From NCBI RefSeq assembly GCF_034259205.1, contig NZ_CP139487.1, forward strand, positions 1,302,001-1,366,000: a DNA stretch of 64,000 bases. Direction: 5' to 3'. Both the position numbers and the translations under genes were made by a program. Below are positions 8,767 to 16,780 of the stretch, piece after piece; within the stretch, counting starts at the first letter, position 1, and each line of letters starts with the position of its first letter. This DNA is from Peredibacter starrii (GTDB taxonomy: Bacteria > Bdellovibrionota > Bacteriovoracia > Bacteriovoracales > Bacteriovoracaceae). A model generated the notes under the pieces. It did not search any database, was not told the DNA's origin, and was given only the letters and a program-made list of their open reading frames with translations.

Positions 8767-9111
8767 ATGCGTTGCTTTAAGAACATTGCTCAGCTTATTC
8801 GTACAAAAAGAATGAATCATCCAAAAGGTTACTCACAGTCTGAGCTTTCTCACTTACTTGGTTATAAGAACGGTCAATTTATTTCAAACGTAGAGCGTGC
8901 TCTTTGTAATATCCCTCTGAAAATGCTTCGCAAAGTATCTGAAGTTCTGGATATCCCTGCTGAAGAATTGAAAGCTGCTATTCTTAAAGATCAAGAAGAG
9001 ACTCTGAACAATTACCTTTATAACATCAAGCCTGCTAAGAAAGAAAAAGCTGAAGTACAAACAACAGCTCATGTTGCAACTTACGGTGCAACAGGTACTG
9101 ACGGAATTTAA
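8767..9111 (+). CDS. Small XRE-type helix-turn-helix regulator
   Basis: 114 residues. An XRE/Cro-like HTH covers about residues 5-65 (YSQSELSHLLGYKNGQFISNV as the recognition region), with a short Ala/Thr-rich tail ending in GATGTDGI. GGAGA precedes the ATG. Similar small HTH proteins are typical of Bdellovibrionota, where their targets are mostly unknown. It stands alone behind an A/T-rich 134-base upstream region and ends at a strong hairpin. Confidence 0.85.
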   Translation: MRCFKNIAQLIRTKRMNHPKGYSQSELSHLLGYKNGQFISNVERALCNIPLKMLRKVSEVLDIPAEELKAAILKDQEETLNNYLYNIKPAKKEKAEVQTTAHVATYGATGTDGI

Positions 9112-9141
9112 TCGTTAAATTTATTAAACAGTTTTAAATAG

Positions 9142-9170
9142 AAAGGTCAGGCGATGCCTGACCTTTTATT
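9142..9170. terminator. Bidirectional terminator
   Basis: AAAGGTCAGGC and GCCTGACCTTT form an 11-bp stem around GAT, with T-rich tracts usable on the plus strand. It lies between convergent genes ending at 9111 and 9173. Confidence 0.85.
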
Positions 9171-9172
9171 TT

Positions 9173-9919
9173 TTAGGCTAGACCTTTCAGTTTTAGATAG
9201 TCTTCGTAAGTTCCCTCAGATTCTTCCGTGTCTTCTTTATATTCCTCGAAAGCTTCTCTTTGAGAGTCCTTGAAATGCGGATCTTCATTTTCATCTGGTT
9301 GGAAATCAGCTTTGGCGATTTCTTCCGGATTCCAATTACGATTATTAGAGTAGGTTAGATCAAGCTTGTAGCGCTCTGTTTTACGCTTTTCCAGCGCTTC
9401 ACGCTGCCAAGGCTCTAAATTGGCCTCGAAACGACGAAGATGCTCAATACTGTCGAAGAAATTCTTCTCAAGCTTATAGAGTTGGCGCTCATCAACACGA
9501 TTGAAGTACTCATAGTACTTTCTACGAGTAATTAAATGTTGCTCCAAAAGATTATCGTACTTAACCAGTACCTGATTCGTTGTGAGGACGCGGCCACTGC
9601 CCCGACGGTTACGGCCGGACGTTCTAGGACCCGGCTGAGGGCCTCTATTGCGGTTTTCCGGGCGTGGTCCCTGCTGAGACTGCGACCCCTGCCTTGGAGC
9701 AGGATTACGGTTGCCAGCGTTTTGAGGACGATTGGCATTGTTTTCCGGGCGAGGACCGCTTGGCTGGCGATTCTGGCCTTCTTGAGGGCCTTGTTGACCT
9801 TGGCCACCGCCTCCACCGCTTCTATTGCCACGATAACGACGTCTACGGTTATTACCGCCGCCGCCTCCGCCACCTTGTCCAGGATTAGGATTATTTGAAT
9901 TATTCCGTGATTCACTCAC
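9173..9919 (-). CDS. Protein with RG/glycine-rich disordered N-terminus and helical C-terminus
   Basis: 248 residues. Residues 1 to about 110 are low complexity, made of Gly, Arg, Asn, Gln and Pro with poly-Gly runs and RRRRYRG, NRSGGGGG and GRNRRGSGR segments, like RNA-binding RGG regions. Residues about 112-248 are charged and likely helical (NQVLVKYDNLLEQHL, KYYEYFNRVDERQLYKLEKNFF) with an acidic tail. Start is GTG at 9919 behind AAGGTG. No family recognised; RNA binding or assembly formation is inference from composition. Confidence 0.75.
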   Translation of the reverse strand: MSESRNNSNNPNPGQGGGGGGGNNRRRRYRGNRSGGGGGQGQQGPQEGQNRQPSGPRPENNANRPQNAGNRNPAPRQGSQSQQGPRPENRNRGPQPGPRTSGRNRRGSGRVLTTNQVLVKYDNLLEQHLITRRKYYEYFNRVDERQLYKLEKNFFDSIEHLRRFEANLEPWQREALEKRKTERYKLDLTYSNNRNWNPEEIAKADFQPDENEDPHFKDSQREAFEEYKEDTEESEGTYEDYLKLKGLA

Positions 9920-10024
9920 TGGTCACACCTTGGATGAAAACTTTTTTAGTCTTAATACTATGCTTCAAGCCAAGATTTTGTCTAGGCGAGACGAATAAAA
10001 CGTGATTCGAGGGGTAGTTTGGCA

Positions 10025-10030
10025 TATAAT
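10025..10030 (+). promoter_or_regulatory. Putative -10 element of mdh
   Basis: A perfect TATAAT lies 38 bases before the mdh start codon. No good -35 match was found at 16-18 bases upstream. Confidence 0.45.
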
Positions 10031-10068
10031 ACTCTCAATTATTTAACTCATATTGAGTGGAGGTTTTT

Positions 10069-11058
10069 GTGGCCAAGAGAAGAGTAAAAGTTGCTGTCAC
10101 TGGTGCTGCCGGACAGATTGGATATGCGATCCTTTTCAGAATCGCTTCAGGACAAATGCTAGGACCTGAGACTGAAGTTGAGCTTCAGCTTCTTGAGCTT
10201 GAACAGGCACTTCCTGCCCTTAAAGGTGTGGCGATGGAGCTTGAAGACTGTGCTTTCCCACTTCTAAAAAATATCGTTCTAACTTCTGACCTGAATACTG
10301 CTTTCAAAGATGCTAACTATGTTGTTTGCGTAGGTTCAGTACCTCGTAAAGAAGGTATGGAGCGTTCAGATCTTCTTAAAATCAACGGTGGTATCTTCAC
10401 AGCTCAAGGTAAAGCTGTTGAGAAGTCAGCTGCCTCAGACGTAAAAGTATTTGTTGTAGGTAACCCTTGTAATACAAATGCTCTTATCGCCATGAACGCT
10501 GCTAAAGGCATTCCATCAGATCGTTTCTTCGCCATGACAACTCTTGATGAGAACCGTGCGAAGGCGCAACTTGCTCTTAAAGCAGGTGTAGATGTTTCAT
10601 CTGTTAAGAACATGACTATCTGGGGTAACCACTCTGCAACTCAATACCCTGATTTCTACAATGCTCTTATCAACGGTAAACCAGTTACTGATATCATCAC
10701 AGACACTGAATGGTTAAAAGGTGATTTCATTAAGACGGTTCAACAGCGTGGAGCTGCGATCATTAAAGCTCGCGGTCTTTCTTCAGCTGCTTCAGCTGCA
10801 AACGCTGCGATCGATGGTATCTACAATCTTGTTCACGAAACTCCAGCTGGTCAGACATATTCAATGTGTCTTGCTTCTAACGGAGAATACGGTGTTGATA
10901 AGGGACTTATCTTCTCTTTCCCTTGCCGTACAGAAGGTGGAAAAATCAAAATCATCGAAGGTATTAAGCACAATGAATTCGGTCAAGAAAAGTTCAAACT
11001 TACTCTTGATGAACTTCGTGGCGAGCGTGATGCTGTAAAATCTTTAGGTCTTATCTAA
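10069..11058 (+). CDS. mdh: Malate dehydrogenase
   Basis: About 329 residues, of the type-2 (cytosol-like) NAD-dependent family. [21 protein letters not shown] is the Rossmann glycine motif, [16 protein letters not shown] the active-site loop with substrate Arg, TTLDENRA the Asp/Arg region and IWGNHS the catalytic His. Oxidises malate to oxaloacetate in the TCA cycle. The start is GTG at 10069 because GGAGG (10059-10063) sits 5 bases upstream. The sdhCAB operon for the preceding TCA step is elsewhere in the window. Confidence 0.97.
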   Translation: MAKRRVKVAVTGAAGQIGYAILFRIASGQMLGPETEVELQLLELEQALPALKGVAMELEDCAFPLLKNIVLTSDLNTAFKDANYVVCVGSVPRKEGMERSDLLKINGGIFTAQGKAVEKSAASDVKVFVVGNPCNTNALIAMNAAKGIPSDRFFAMTTLDENRAKAQLALKAGVDVSSVKNMTIWGNHSATQYPDFYNALINGKPVTDIITDTEWLKGDFIKTVQQRGAAIIKARGLSSAASAANAAIDGIYNLVHETPAGQTYSMCLASNGEYGVDKGLIFSFPCRTEGGKIKIIEGIKHNEFGQEKFKLTLDELRGERDAVKSLGLI

Positions 11059-11071
11059 GCTACCAAAATCA

Positions 11072-11105
11072 GGGGCCCGGAGTGTAACGCTTCGGGCCCT
11101 TTTTT
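11072..11105 (+). terminator. Terminator of mdh
   Basis: GGGCCCG (11073-11079) pairs with CGGGCCC (11093-11099), extended by G-T, A-T and G-C pairs, and is followed by six T. Confidence 0.9.
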
Positions 11106-11172
11106 CTTGTCATATCCCCCCAATTCCCTATAAAGGGCTCTACGTTTTTTTTTAATGTGTGAGGGCCTTGCC

Positions 11173-11949
11173 ATGAATAACATGCAGGAAACAATCAAGC
11201 TTTCCGGGTTTAATAATTTAACGAAGATCTTGTCGTTTAATTTTTACGACTTCTGCATCGCTATGAATGAACAGCAGAAGCAAGACTACATCAATTACAT
11301 TCATACTAAATACAGTGCTAAGAACATTGGTCTTATTGCTCGTAAAGTGTGTGAAATTATCGAAGCTAACATTCTTTCTGAAACTGTTCAGGATTATGAA
11401 CCAGTTGGTGCTTCGACAATGACGTTGATGTCAGATATCAAGGGTGGTGGTAACTGGGAAGTTGGTCCGCAAGGACAGGCCGCAGTTAAAATGCACTTGG
11501 ATAAATCTCACATCACAACTCACACTTATCCTGATGCTTCAGATCCTGAAGGTATTTGTACTTTCCGTCTGGATCTTGATGTTGCGACTTGTGGAGAGAT
11601 CATTCCACTTAGAGCTTTGAACTATATGTTTGAAGTTTTTGAGTGTGACGTGGTTTACATCGACTACGTTGTTCGTGGATACACTCGTCTTGAAAACGGT
11701 AAGAAAATCTACAACGATCACTACTTCAACTCGATTCAGGACTTCATTAAGCCTGAGACGCTTGAGCTTTATAAATATCGCCAGGACCTTAACCTAGCGA
11801 ACGATAATATCTGGCAGACTAAGCTTATGATTAAGCCAATGGGCCCGGAGAACTATCTTCTAGATCCAAACGATCGTAATCACCCTGATATCGATCACAA
11901 GATGGCACTTCTCAAAGACGAAATGAAAGAAGTGTTCCACCTGAACTAA
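11173..11949 (+). CDS. speD: S-adenosylmethionine decarboxylase proenzyme (E. coli type)
   Basis: About 258 residues, close to the E. coli enzyme in length and sequence style. LSGFNNLTKILSF at the start, the self-cleavage site in LDKSHITTHTYP (Ser becomes the pyruvoyl group), TFRLDLDVATCG and IDYVVRGYTR are diagnostic. It makes decarboxylated SAM for spermidine synthesis; speE is not in the window. Start at 11173 chosen over 11155 because GAGG lies 8 bases upstream. Ends 2 bases before the convergent desaturase gene. Confidence 0.95.
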   Translation: MNNMQETIKLSGFNNLTKILSFNFYDFCIAMNEQQKQDYINYIHTKYSAKNIGLIARKVCEIIEANILSETVQDYEPVGASTMTLMSDIKGGGNWEVGPQGQAAVKMHLDKSHITTHTYPDASDPEGICTFRLDLDVATCGEIIPLRALNYMFEVFECDVVYIDYVVRGYTRLENGKKIYNDHYFNSIQDFIKPETLELYKYRQDLNLANDNIWQTKLMIKPMGPENYLLDPNDRNHPDIDHKMALLKDEMKEVFHLN

Positions 11950-11951
11950 TT

Positions 11952-12731
11952 TCAAAAACTATTTGTTAAATGACAGCCTTTCACGATGACTCGATCATCT
12001 GGAAGGTTGTTTTTTATTTCCTGAATCTTTGTCCAGTGAACCTGAGGGGAGAAGTGATGCTCCTGATGGTAGCCGTTGTTGAACCAAATCCAATTATAGA
12101 ATGAATTGTAGCAGCTGACTGAGTCGCGTTTGCGGTCATAGGGGTCGGCGTGATGATGCTCGCAGTGGTTTTCCCAGAGAGCAAACACCTGACCCAGGAA
12201 AATACTCGGAACGATGTAGGTGAGAAAGAGTTTCCAATCGAGCACGAGAAGAACTCCTAAGAACGACAGCATGAAAAGCAATTCAGCGAAAACGAGTTTT
12301 GATTTCTTGGCCGCTTCTGTAATAAGTCCAGGAACGTCAGTTCTAAAAACTCCGAGTACAGAGTATGCGATGATATTTTCATCCTTACCGTTCTTTCCAT
12401 GACGACGAGTTGAAGAATCATCTTTATCTGGTTGGTTGTTATAGCGGTGATGTTGCAAATGATGAAGTCGGTAAGCAGATTGTGGGATACCAATTCCAAC
12501 TGAATTGAATATCGAGAACATCTGATTTAGAAAATTACTTTTGAAAAACGGAAGATGAATAAAGTTATGCGAGACACACTGATAATTCGTTCCCACCAGA
12601 AAGACATTGATGAGAACCAAGATCATGAGCACACCCAGACTAAGCGGAGTTACAAAGGGCAACGCTAAGAGGGCAAACTGAAGCATGGCCAGGATCACTA
12701 ACAAGATGTCTTTGTGAGAATGTTTAAGCAT
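11952..12731 (-). CDS. Fatty-acid-desaturase-family membrane di-iron enzyme
   Basis: 259 residues with four or more membrane helices and the three histidine boxes: SHNFIH, HHLQHH and HQEHHFSPQVHW, the pattern of membrane desaturases and hydroxylases. Substrate is unknown; acyl chains or carotenoids are both possible. The start codon has no Shine-Dalgarno sequence and sits inside the inverted repeat GCATAC/GTATGC, with TACAAT 6 bases before it, so the mRNA may be leaderless. Confidence 0.85.
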   Translation of the reverse strand: MLKHSHKDILLVILAMLQFALLALPFVTPLSLGVLMILVLINVFLVGTNYQCVSHNFIHLPFFKSNFLNQMFSIFNSVGIGIPQSAYRLHHLQHHRYNNQPDKDDSSTRRHGKNGKDENIIAYSVLGVFRTDVPGLITEAAKKSKLVFAELLFMLSFLGVLLVLDWKLFLTYIVPSIFLGQVFALWENHCEHHHADPYDRKRDSVSCYNSFYNWIWFNNGYHQEHHFSPQVHWTKIQEIKNNLPDDRVIVKGCHLTNSF

Positions 12732-12746
12732 ACGAATATTGTATGC
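12728..12746 (-). promoter_or_regulatory. Inverted repeat over the desaturase start codon, with -10-like TACAAT
   Basis: GCATAC (12728-12733) and GTATGC (12741-12746) flank 7 bases and cover the ATG. On the minus strand TACAAT ends 6 bases before the ATG. It may combine a promoter and an operator. Confidence 0.35.
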
Positions 12747-12757
12747 GAATTCAAATT

Positions 12758-13996
12758 TTAAGAAAGAGTGGCAGTAATACCAATATTCCGAGGAGAAAGC
12801 TCTTCTTCAAAAAACTCCTGAACCTGGACCTGATAGCCCTGTTCCTCCAAGAAAATCGCCCTATCTAGCTGGAGATACAATTCCATAACTCGTCCGAAGG
12901 CATTACGGATCATCCCTGTTGCCAGCATACGGTCGATTAAAAGTTTTAAATCCGGGTGGGAGAAGAAGGCATTTAATTCCTCTTCCGTATGTCGAGGTTC
13001 AAGGTTAATTCGCTTAAACTGCTCAAGTGCATAATGACCAAAACTCTTGTCGTAGAGCTTGGGTGACGAGTTCCCAAGAGTCACCAGTTCTTTGATGTCG
13101 TAATGATCATGAAGAAGGATATGAATGGCGTAGCGGAAATACTTCACCTTCTGTTTCAGATCGAAATCTTTCTCATCCATTTTACGATGAGCGCGACAAG
13201 CAAGAGTCAAAGCAAACTTATGCATATCCAGTCGATCAGGAAACCCTTGCGCGAAGGTCGAAATATTCTGCAAATCAGTCTTGTCCAACGTGTGATAGCA
13301 GCAACCAAAGTTCACCAAGGCGGGAACTTTTTTAGAACTACTGACCTTGATGATATCGAGGGCCAGGCGACCACATGTATGAAGTCCAATAGGCATGACG
13401 TTTTGTTTTAGAATTTCAACAAACTCACCCTCATCACTGACTTTCACATTCTTGTACTGCACTTTATTGGCAGGATCTTTGGCGTTTTTCGTGTGAATCT
13501 CTGTTCCGGTTTTTTGGAGTTCAGGATTCATATCCAGAGAAGTGACTTTCAGTTTGTATTGGTTATTAAGCGTCTGAGCGAGATAACCAATGCCTCCACC
13601 GATATCCACCACCTGATCGATCTTATGGGCGTGATACAAATGATTTAAGTGCGGGGCGAGACGGCGGATTTCATGCTGCTTTTTAGGGATCATGAATAAC
13701 CAGGTCCAAGGCTCTTCTGGCATCTTTTCGTAGTCAGGGACTTGAGGAAGTTTAGAGAGTTCCTCAATTCGTTGATAAAACTCAATCAGAGAAGGGTTTT
13801 CGATATAGTCAAAAACGTCCTTCTTTTCCAGTCGGATCACGTCTTCTTTGTTCTGGAACCGGCGTAAATCCTCGACCCATTCCATAGGGTAACCTTCCAA
13901 TGGATTTGGATACATCAGCATGATTTCGTTTTGCCATATTCTTTGATATGGTTTTAAAAAATCCAAAATCTCTTGGAAGCGTTCTCGGTGATTCAT
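12758..13996 (-). CDS. METTL25/RRNAD1-like methyltransferase
   Basis: About 412 residues. A Rossmann SAM-binding motif VVDIGGGIGYLA lies near residue 140, with VTSLDMNPEL after it, then GLHTCGRLALDII and NFGCCYHTL, a combination typical of the METTL25/RRNAD1 family of predicted methyltransferases. The substrate is unknown. The exact start is uncertain: ATG at 13996 is used here, GTG at 14014 is possible, and neither has a Shine-Dalgarno sequence. It is divergent from murD, whose ATG is only 24 bases away. Confidence 0.75.
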   Translation of the reverse strand: MNHRERFQEILDFLKPYQRIWQNEIMLMYPNPLEGYPMEWVEDLRRFQNKEDVIRLEKKDVFDYIENPSLIEFYQRIEELSKLPQVPDYEKMPEEPWTWLFMIPKKQHEIRRLAPHLNHLYHAHKIDQVVDIGGGIGYLAQTLNNQYKLKVTSLDMNPELQKTGTEIHTKNAKDPANKVQYKNVKVSDEGEFVEILKQNVMPIGLHTCGRLALDIIKVSSSKKVPALVNFGCCYHTLDKTDLQNISTFAQGFPDRLDMHKFALTLACRAHRKMDEKDFDLKQKVKYFRYAIHILLHDHYDIKELVTLGNSSPKLYDKSFGHYALEQFKRINLEPRHTEEELNAFFSHPDLKLLIDRMLATGMIRNAFGRVMELYLQLDRAIFLEEQGYQVQVQEFFEEELSPRNIGITATLS

Positions 13997-14006
13997 TTCG
14001 AAAGGG

Positions 14007-14012
14007 TATATC
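14007..14012 (+). promoter_or_regulatory. Putative -10 element of murD, possible leaderless start
   Basis: TATATC ends 7 bases before the murD ATG at 14020, which has no Shine-Dalgarno sequence. On the other strand the same bases read TATACC 8 bases before the divergent methyltransferase ATG, so the two genes may share overlapping -10 elements. Confidence 0.3.
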
Positions 14013-14019
14013 ACAGCTT

Positions 14020-15333
14020 ATGAACAAGATAAATAAAGTGGCCATCTACGGGATGGGAAAATCCGGTAAGGCCGCCCTTAAACTCGCTAAAAAATACAAG
14101 CAAGACTTCTATGCCGTGAATAAGGGTCCAGTACAGACCTGGTGGGAGGCCGAGCAATTAGCTGATATCTGTGGAACCTGTGCCTGTGCCTCGGAAGAGG
14201 ACTTCGCTCAGCATTTTCATAAAATGGACGAAATCGTTATTTCTCCTGGAATACCAACCACTCATCCGGCCTTGAAAAAGGCGGTAGAGAAGGGTGTGCC
14301 TATCATTTCTGAGATTGAATACGCTTACCGCAGGACCAAGGACATTCCGGTGATTGCGATCACGGGAACAAACGGCAAGACCACGACAACCACCATGATT
14401 GCTGAGGCCCTTAAAATGGCAGGCAAGAGTGTTTTCTGCGGCGGTAATATTGGAATCCCTTATTGTGATCTCGCTATCTCGGGTGAGAAAGTTGATTATG
14501 CTGTGATTGAAGTATCTAGCTTTCAGCTCGAGACGATTAAAGAATTTCATCCAAAGATTGGTTTGATCTTAAACGTCTTCCCGAATCATTCTGAGCGCTA
14601 TGATGCTGTTCATGACTATGCGACAGCGAAGTTTAATATGCTGAAGAACATGACTGGCGAAGATCATCTGATTCTGGGAACTGAGAACCCATACTTGGAT
14701 GATATTAAAGATCATCCAGCGAAGCGCACATATTTTACAAAGGGAAATCTTCCTACTGAATTTAAGTCAATGTTTGATTTCTCAAAGGCACGCGCTCGAG
14801 GGGAGCATAATGAAGCGAACTTCTTCGCGGCCTATGAAGTTCTTCGCCTTCTAAAGATTCCAAATCTTAAAGAGCTGTTCCAACAATTCATCAATGAATT
14901 TCCTGGTGTTGCTCACCGTCTGGAATTCGTTCTTTCAAGAGACGGGCTGACTCTTTATAACGATGCTAAGTCGACCAACTCTCTGGCCACGACAACTGCC
15001 ATCAATGCCTTCAAAGATTCAACTGAGCCGTTGTATCTCATCCTGGGTGGCAAGCTTCGTAATGAAAGTGACAAGCTTCTGCCTGATCTTCTTCCATTTA
15101 AGGGCAAAATCGCCAAGATCTTCACAATTGGTGACGTCACTGAGCGCTTGTACCAGGAATTAGGAAATGATTTTGAAGTTGAGAAAGCAGGGGACTTGAA
15201 AACAGTGTTTGAGAAAGCAAAGGGCCTCAAAGGCAATCTGGTTTTTTCACCTGCATTTCCTTCGTTTGATCAATTTAAAAACTATGTGGATCGTGGAGAG
15301 AAGTTCAAGGCCTGGGCGAAAGAAGCTTTCTAG
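14020..15333 (+). CDS. murD: UDP-N-acetylmuramoyl-L-alanine:D-glutamate ligase
   Basis: About 437 residues. N-terminal UDP-binding Rossmann motif AIYGMGKSG, ATP P-loop ITGTNGKTTTTT near residue 110, GGNIG, EVSSFQLE, NVFPNHSERYD, HRLEF and NDAKSTN of Mur ligases. Adds D-Glu to UDP-MurNAc-L-Ala in peptidoglycan synthesis. The start at 14020 gives a normal MurD N-terminus; an upstream ATG at 13948 would run antisense through the neighbouring gene. It is outside any visible mur cluster. Confidence 0.93.
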   Translation: MNKINKVAIYGMGKSGKAALKLAKKYKQDFYAVNKGPVQTWWEAEQLADICGTCACASEEDFAQHFHKMDEIVISPGIPTTHPALKKAVEKGVPIISEIEYAYRRTKDIPVIAITGTNGKTTTTTMIAEALKMAGKSVFCGGNIGIPYCDLAISGEKVDYAVIEVSSFQLETIKEFHPKIGLILNVFPNHSERYDAVHDYATAKFNMLKNMTGEDHLILGTENPYLDDIKDHPAKRTYFTKGNLPTEFKSMFDFSKARARGEHNEANFFAAYEVLRLLKIPNLKELFQQFINEFPGVAHRLEFVLSRDGLTLYNDAKSTNSLATTTAINAFKDSTEPLYLILGGKLRNESDKLLPDLLPFKGKIAKIFTIGDVTERLYQELGNDFEVEKAGDLKTVFEKAKGLKGNLVFSPAFPSFDQFKNYVDRGEKFKAWAKEAF

Positions 15334-15491
15334 TGGCGATTCATGTGATCGTTGTAGCTTTGATCGATTGAGGCCGGAGATCTTTCGTTAACATGTTCAG
15401 GTGCTTTCTCTGCCATTGCAGTTTCAAATGAAATTTTGGCGATGAAGAACACCATCAAAACCATTACGATCGAACCTAATTTAACGCCCAT
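15330..15491 (-). CDS. Predicted 53-residue single-pass membrane peptide
   Basis: An ORF beginning MGVKLGSIVMVLMVFFIAKI has one hydrophobic helix (about 6-20), an AMAE segment that could be a signal cleavage site, and a polar tail rich in Glu, Ser, His and Asn. GGGG lies 6 bases before the ATG. It overlaps the murD stop by 4 bases tail to tail and fills an otherwise empty 244-base gap. No family recognised; coding status rests on the signal-like N-terminus and spacing. Confidence 0.55.
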   Translation of the reverse strand: MGVKLGSIVMVLMVFFIAKISFETAMAEKAPEHVNERSPASIDQSYNDHMNRH

Positions 15492-15577
15492 ATATGCCCC
15501 AAATAACAAGCTAAGTTATTGTCTCTTAGGGCCATATCGGCATATTAAACGAAAACCTTAGAATTTTTAGGCAAAGA

Positions 15578-16780
15578 TTATTGAGATTTTACTGCCAAGT
15601 TTCCGAGGCGCTCTAAAACCTGATGAACATCGGCCTTATTTTGATAGAGACCGAAGCCAAATCTCAAGCGTTTCCCCCGACGATCTATAAGCACACTGAC
15701 TTTCTTTAAGGCCTCTTGAATGCCCTCAGCTTCTTCCAGGGTTGCTGCTTCAAAGGTCAAAAAGTGCCCGTGCCAGCCAAGATTTAAGTCAAAAAGCGGG
15801 GTCAGATTATGGCCCGCTATAAAGCTCTTTGGGATGCCTTTTAAGAATTCCTGCTGAAGTTCCCGAACGTAAGTGTGAATCGCTTCTACGCTTAATCCTT
15901 CACTCTCAAAGAGGTCCCAGGCAGCGTTGAAACGGTAAAGACCAGAAGGGTCTTGAGTAGCACCCATGAACGCCATTCCATCATCCGAGTAACCTACTTG
16001 GGCACCGGCAGGTTTAGTCAGATGGGCATACTCTGCGAACCATCCGGTGTAGGCCGGACGCCAATGACCTTTTGGAACCACCATGAAGCCCACACCTTCG
16101 CCCCCCTGGCCGTATTTATAACCGCCACCGAGGTAGAAGATTTTGCCTTCAAGTTTTGAGAGATTAGTCGGGATCGCTGCAAACCCATGGTAGCCATCGA
16201 CCACCATAATTGTTTGTGCTTCTACCGCCTCAGAAATTTCCTGAAGCTCATCATCAGTGAAGGCCACACCAGAATCAAAGAAGACCTGGCTTAAAAAGAA
16301 CACGTCGGGTTTTTTAGCGAGCTCTTTTTTGAGATCGTTAATGACCCCACGGCGGTCTCTCATGAAATTTTCTGATGAAACTATGCTGACATTGATTTCA
16401 GGAATTTCAGACAGACGAAGAATTTGTCTTCTCCATGAGTGAAATTCATTACTCGTAGTTAGAATTGAAAGTCCCGGTCTTCCTATGAAAAGAGAAAGAA
16501 GACGAGTCGAGAGTTCATGAGTATTAGGGGCAAAAACAATTTGATTGGGATCTTTAAGTTTCAAAATATCGGCGATGTGTTTTTGTGCCTTAGGTATCAC
16601 TTCGCCGAAGATCTTGTTCCATTTTTCATCACTTGCCAGAGCAGTGTCGTCCCAATAGCGAAGTTGCGCTTCTCTGGTGACGTCTGGCCAGAAGTGATGT
16701 GAGTGGGCCGCGAAGTGAAGTTTCCCTTCGTGACCATTTAAAAACCTTGTGTAGTATCGCTTATGGTCTGAATGAGTCAT
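15578..16780 (-). CDS. Kynureninase-like PLP enzyme (class V aminotransferase fold)
   Basis: 400 residues. A class V aminotransferase fold with the PLP Asp in VVDGYHGF and the Schiff-base Lys in GGGYKYGQGGEG. Its first 20 bases overlap the end of tryptophan 2,3-dioxygenase, so it is translationally coupled to it. That context favours kynureninase (kynurenine or its N-formyl form to anthranilate plus alanine). The sequence is divergent from classical KynU, so substrate assignment is inference. No kynurenine formamidase is visible nearby. Confidence 0.72.
   Translation of the reverse strand: MTHSDHKRYYTRFLNGHEGKLHFAAHSHHFWPDVTREAQLRYWDDTALASDEKWNKIFGEVIPKAQKHIADILKLKDPNQIVFAPNTHELSTRLLSLFIGRPGLSILTTSNEFHSWRRQILRLSEIPEINVSIVSSENFMRDRRGVINDLKKELAKKPDVFFLSQVFFDSGVAFTDDELQEISEAVEAQTIMVVDGYHGFAAIPTNLSKLEGKIFYLGGGYKYGQGGEGVGFMVVPKGHWRPAYTGWFAEYAHLTKPAGAQVGYSDDGMAFMGATQDPSGLYRFNAAWDLFESEGLSVEAIHTYVRELQQEFLKGIPKSFIAGHNLTPLFDLNLGWHGHFLTFEAATLEEAEGIQEALKKVSVLIDRRGKRLRFGFGLYQNKADVHQVLERLGNLAVKSQ

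Noticed and set aside
9532-9915. Long open frames on both strands across the Gly/Arg-rich gene
   Set aside because: They are by-products of G+C-rich repetitive codons; the chosen frame has a ribosome binding site, a sensible C-terminal domain and a shared terminator.
13948-14019. Earlier ATG for murD
   Set aside because: It would add 24 residues not seen in MurD and run antisense through the methyltransferase gene.
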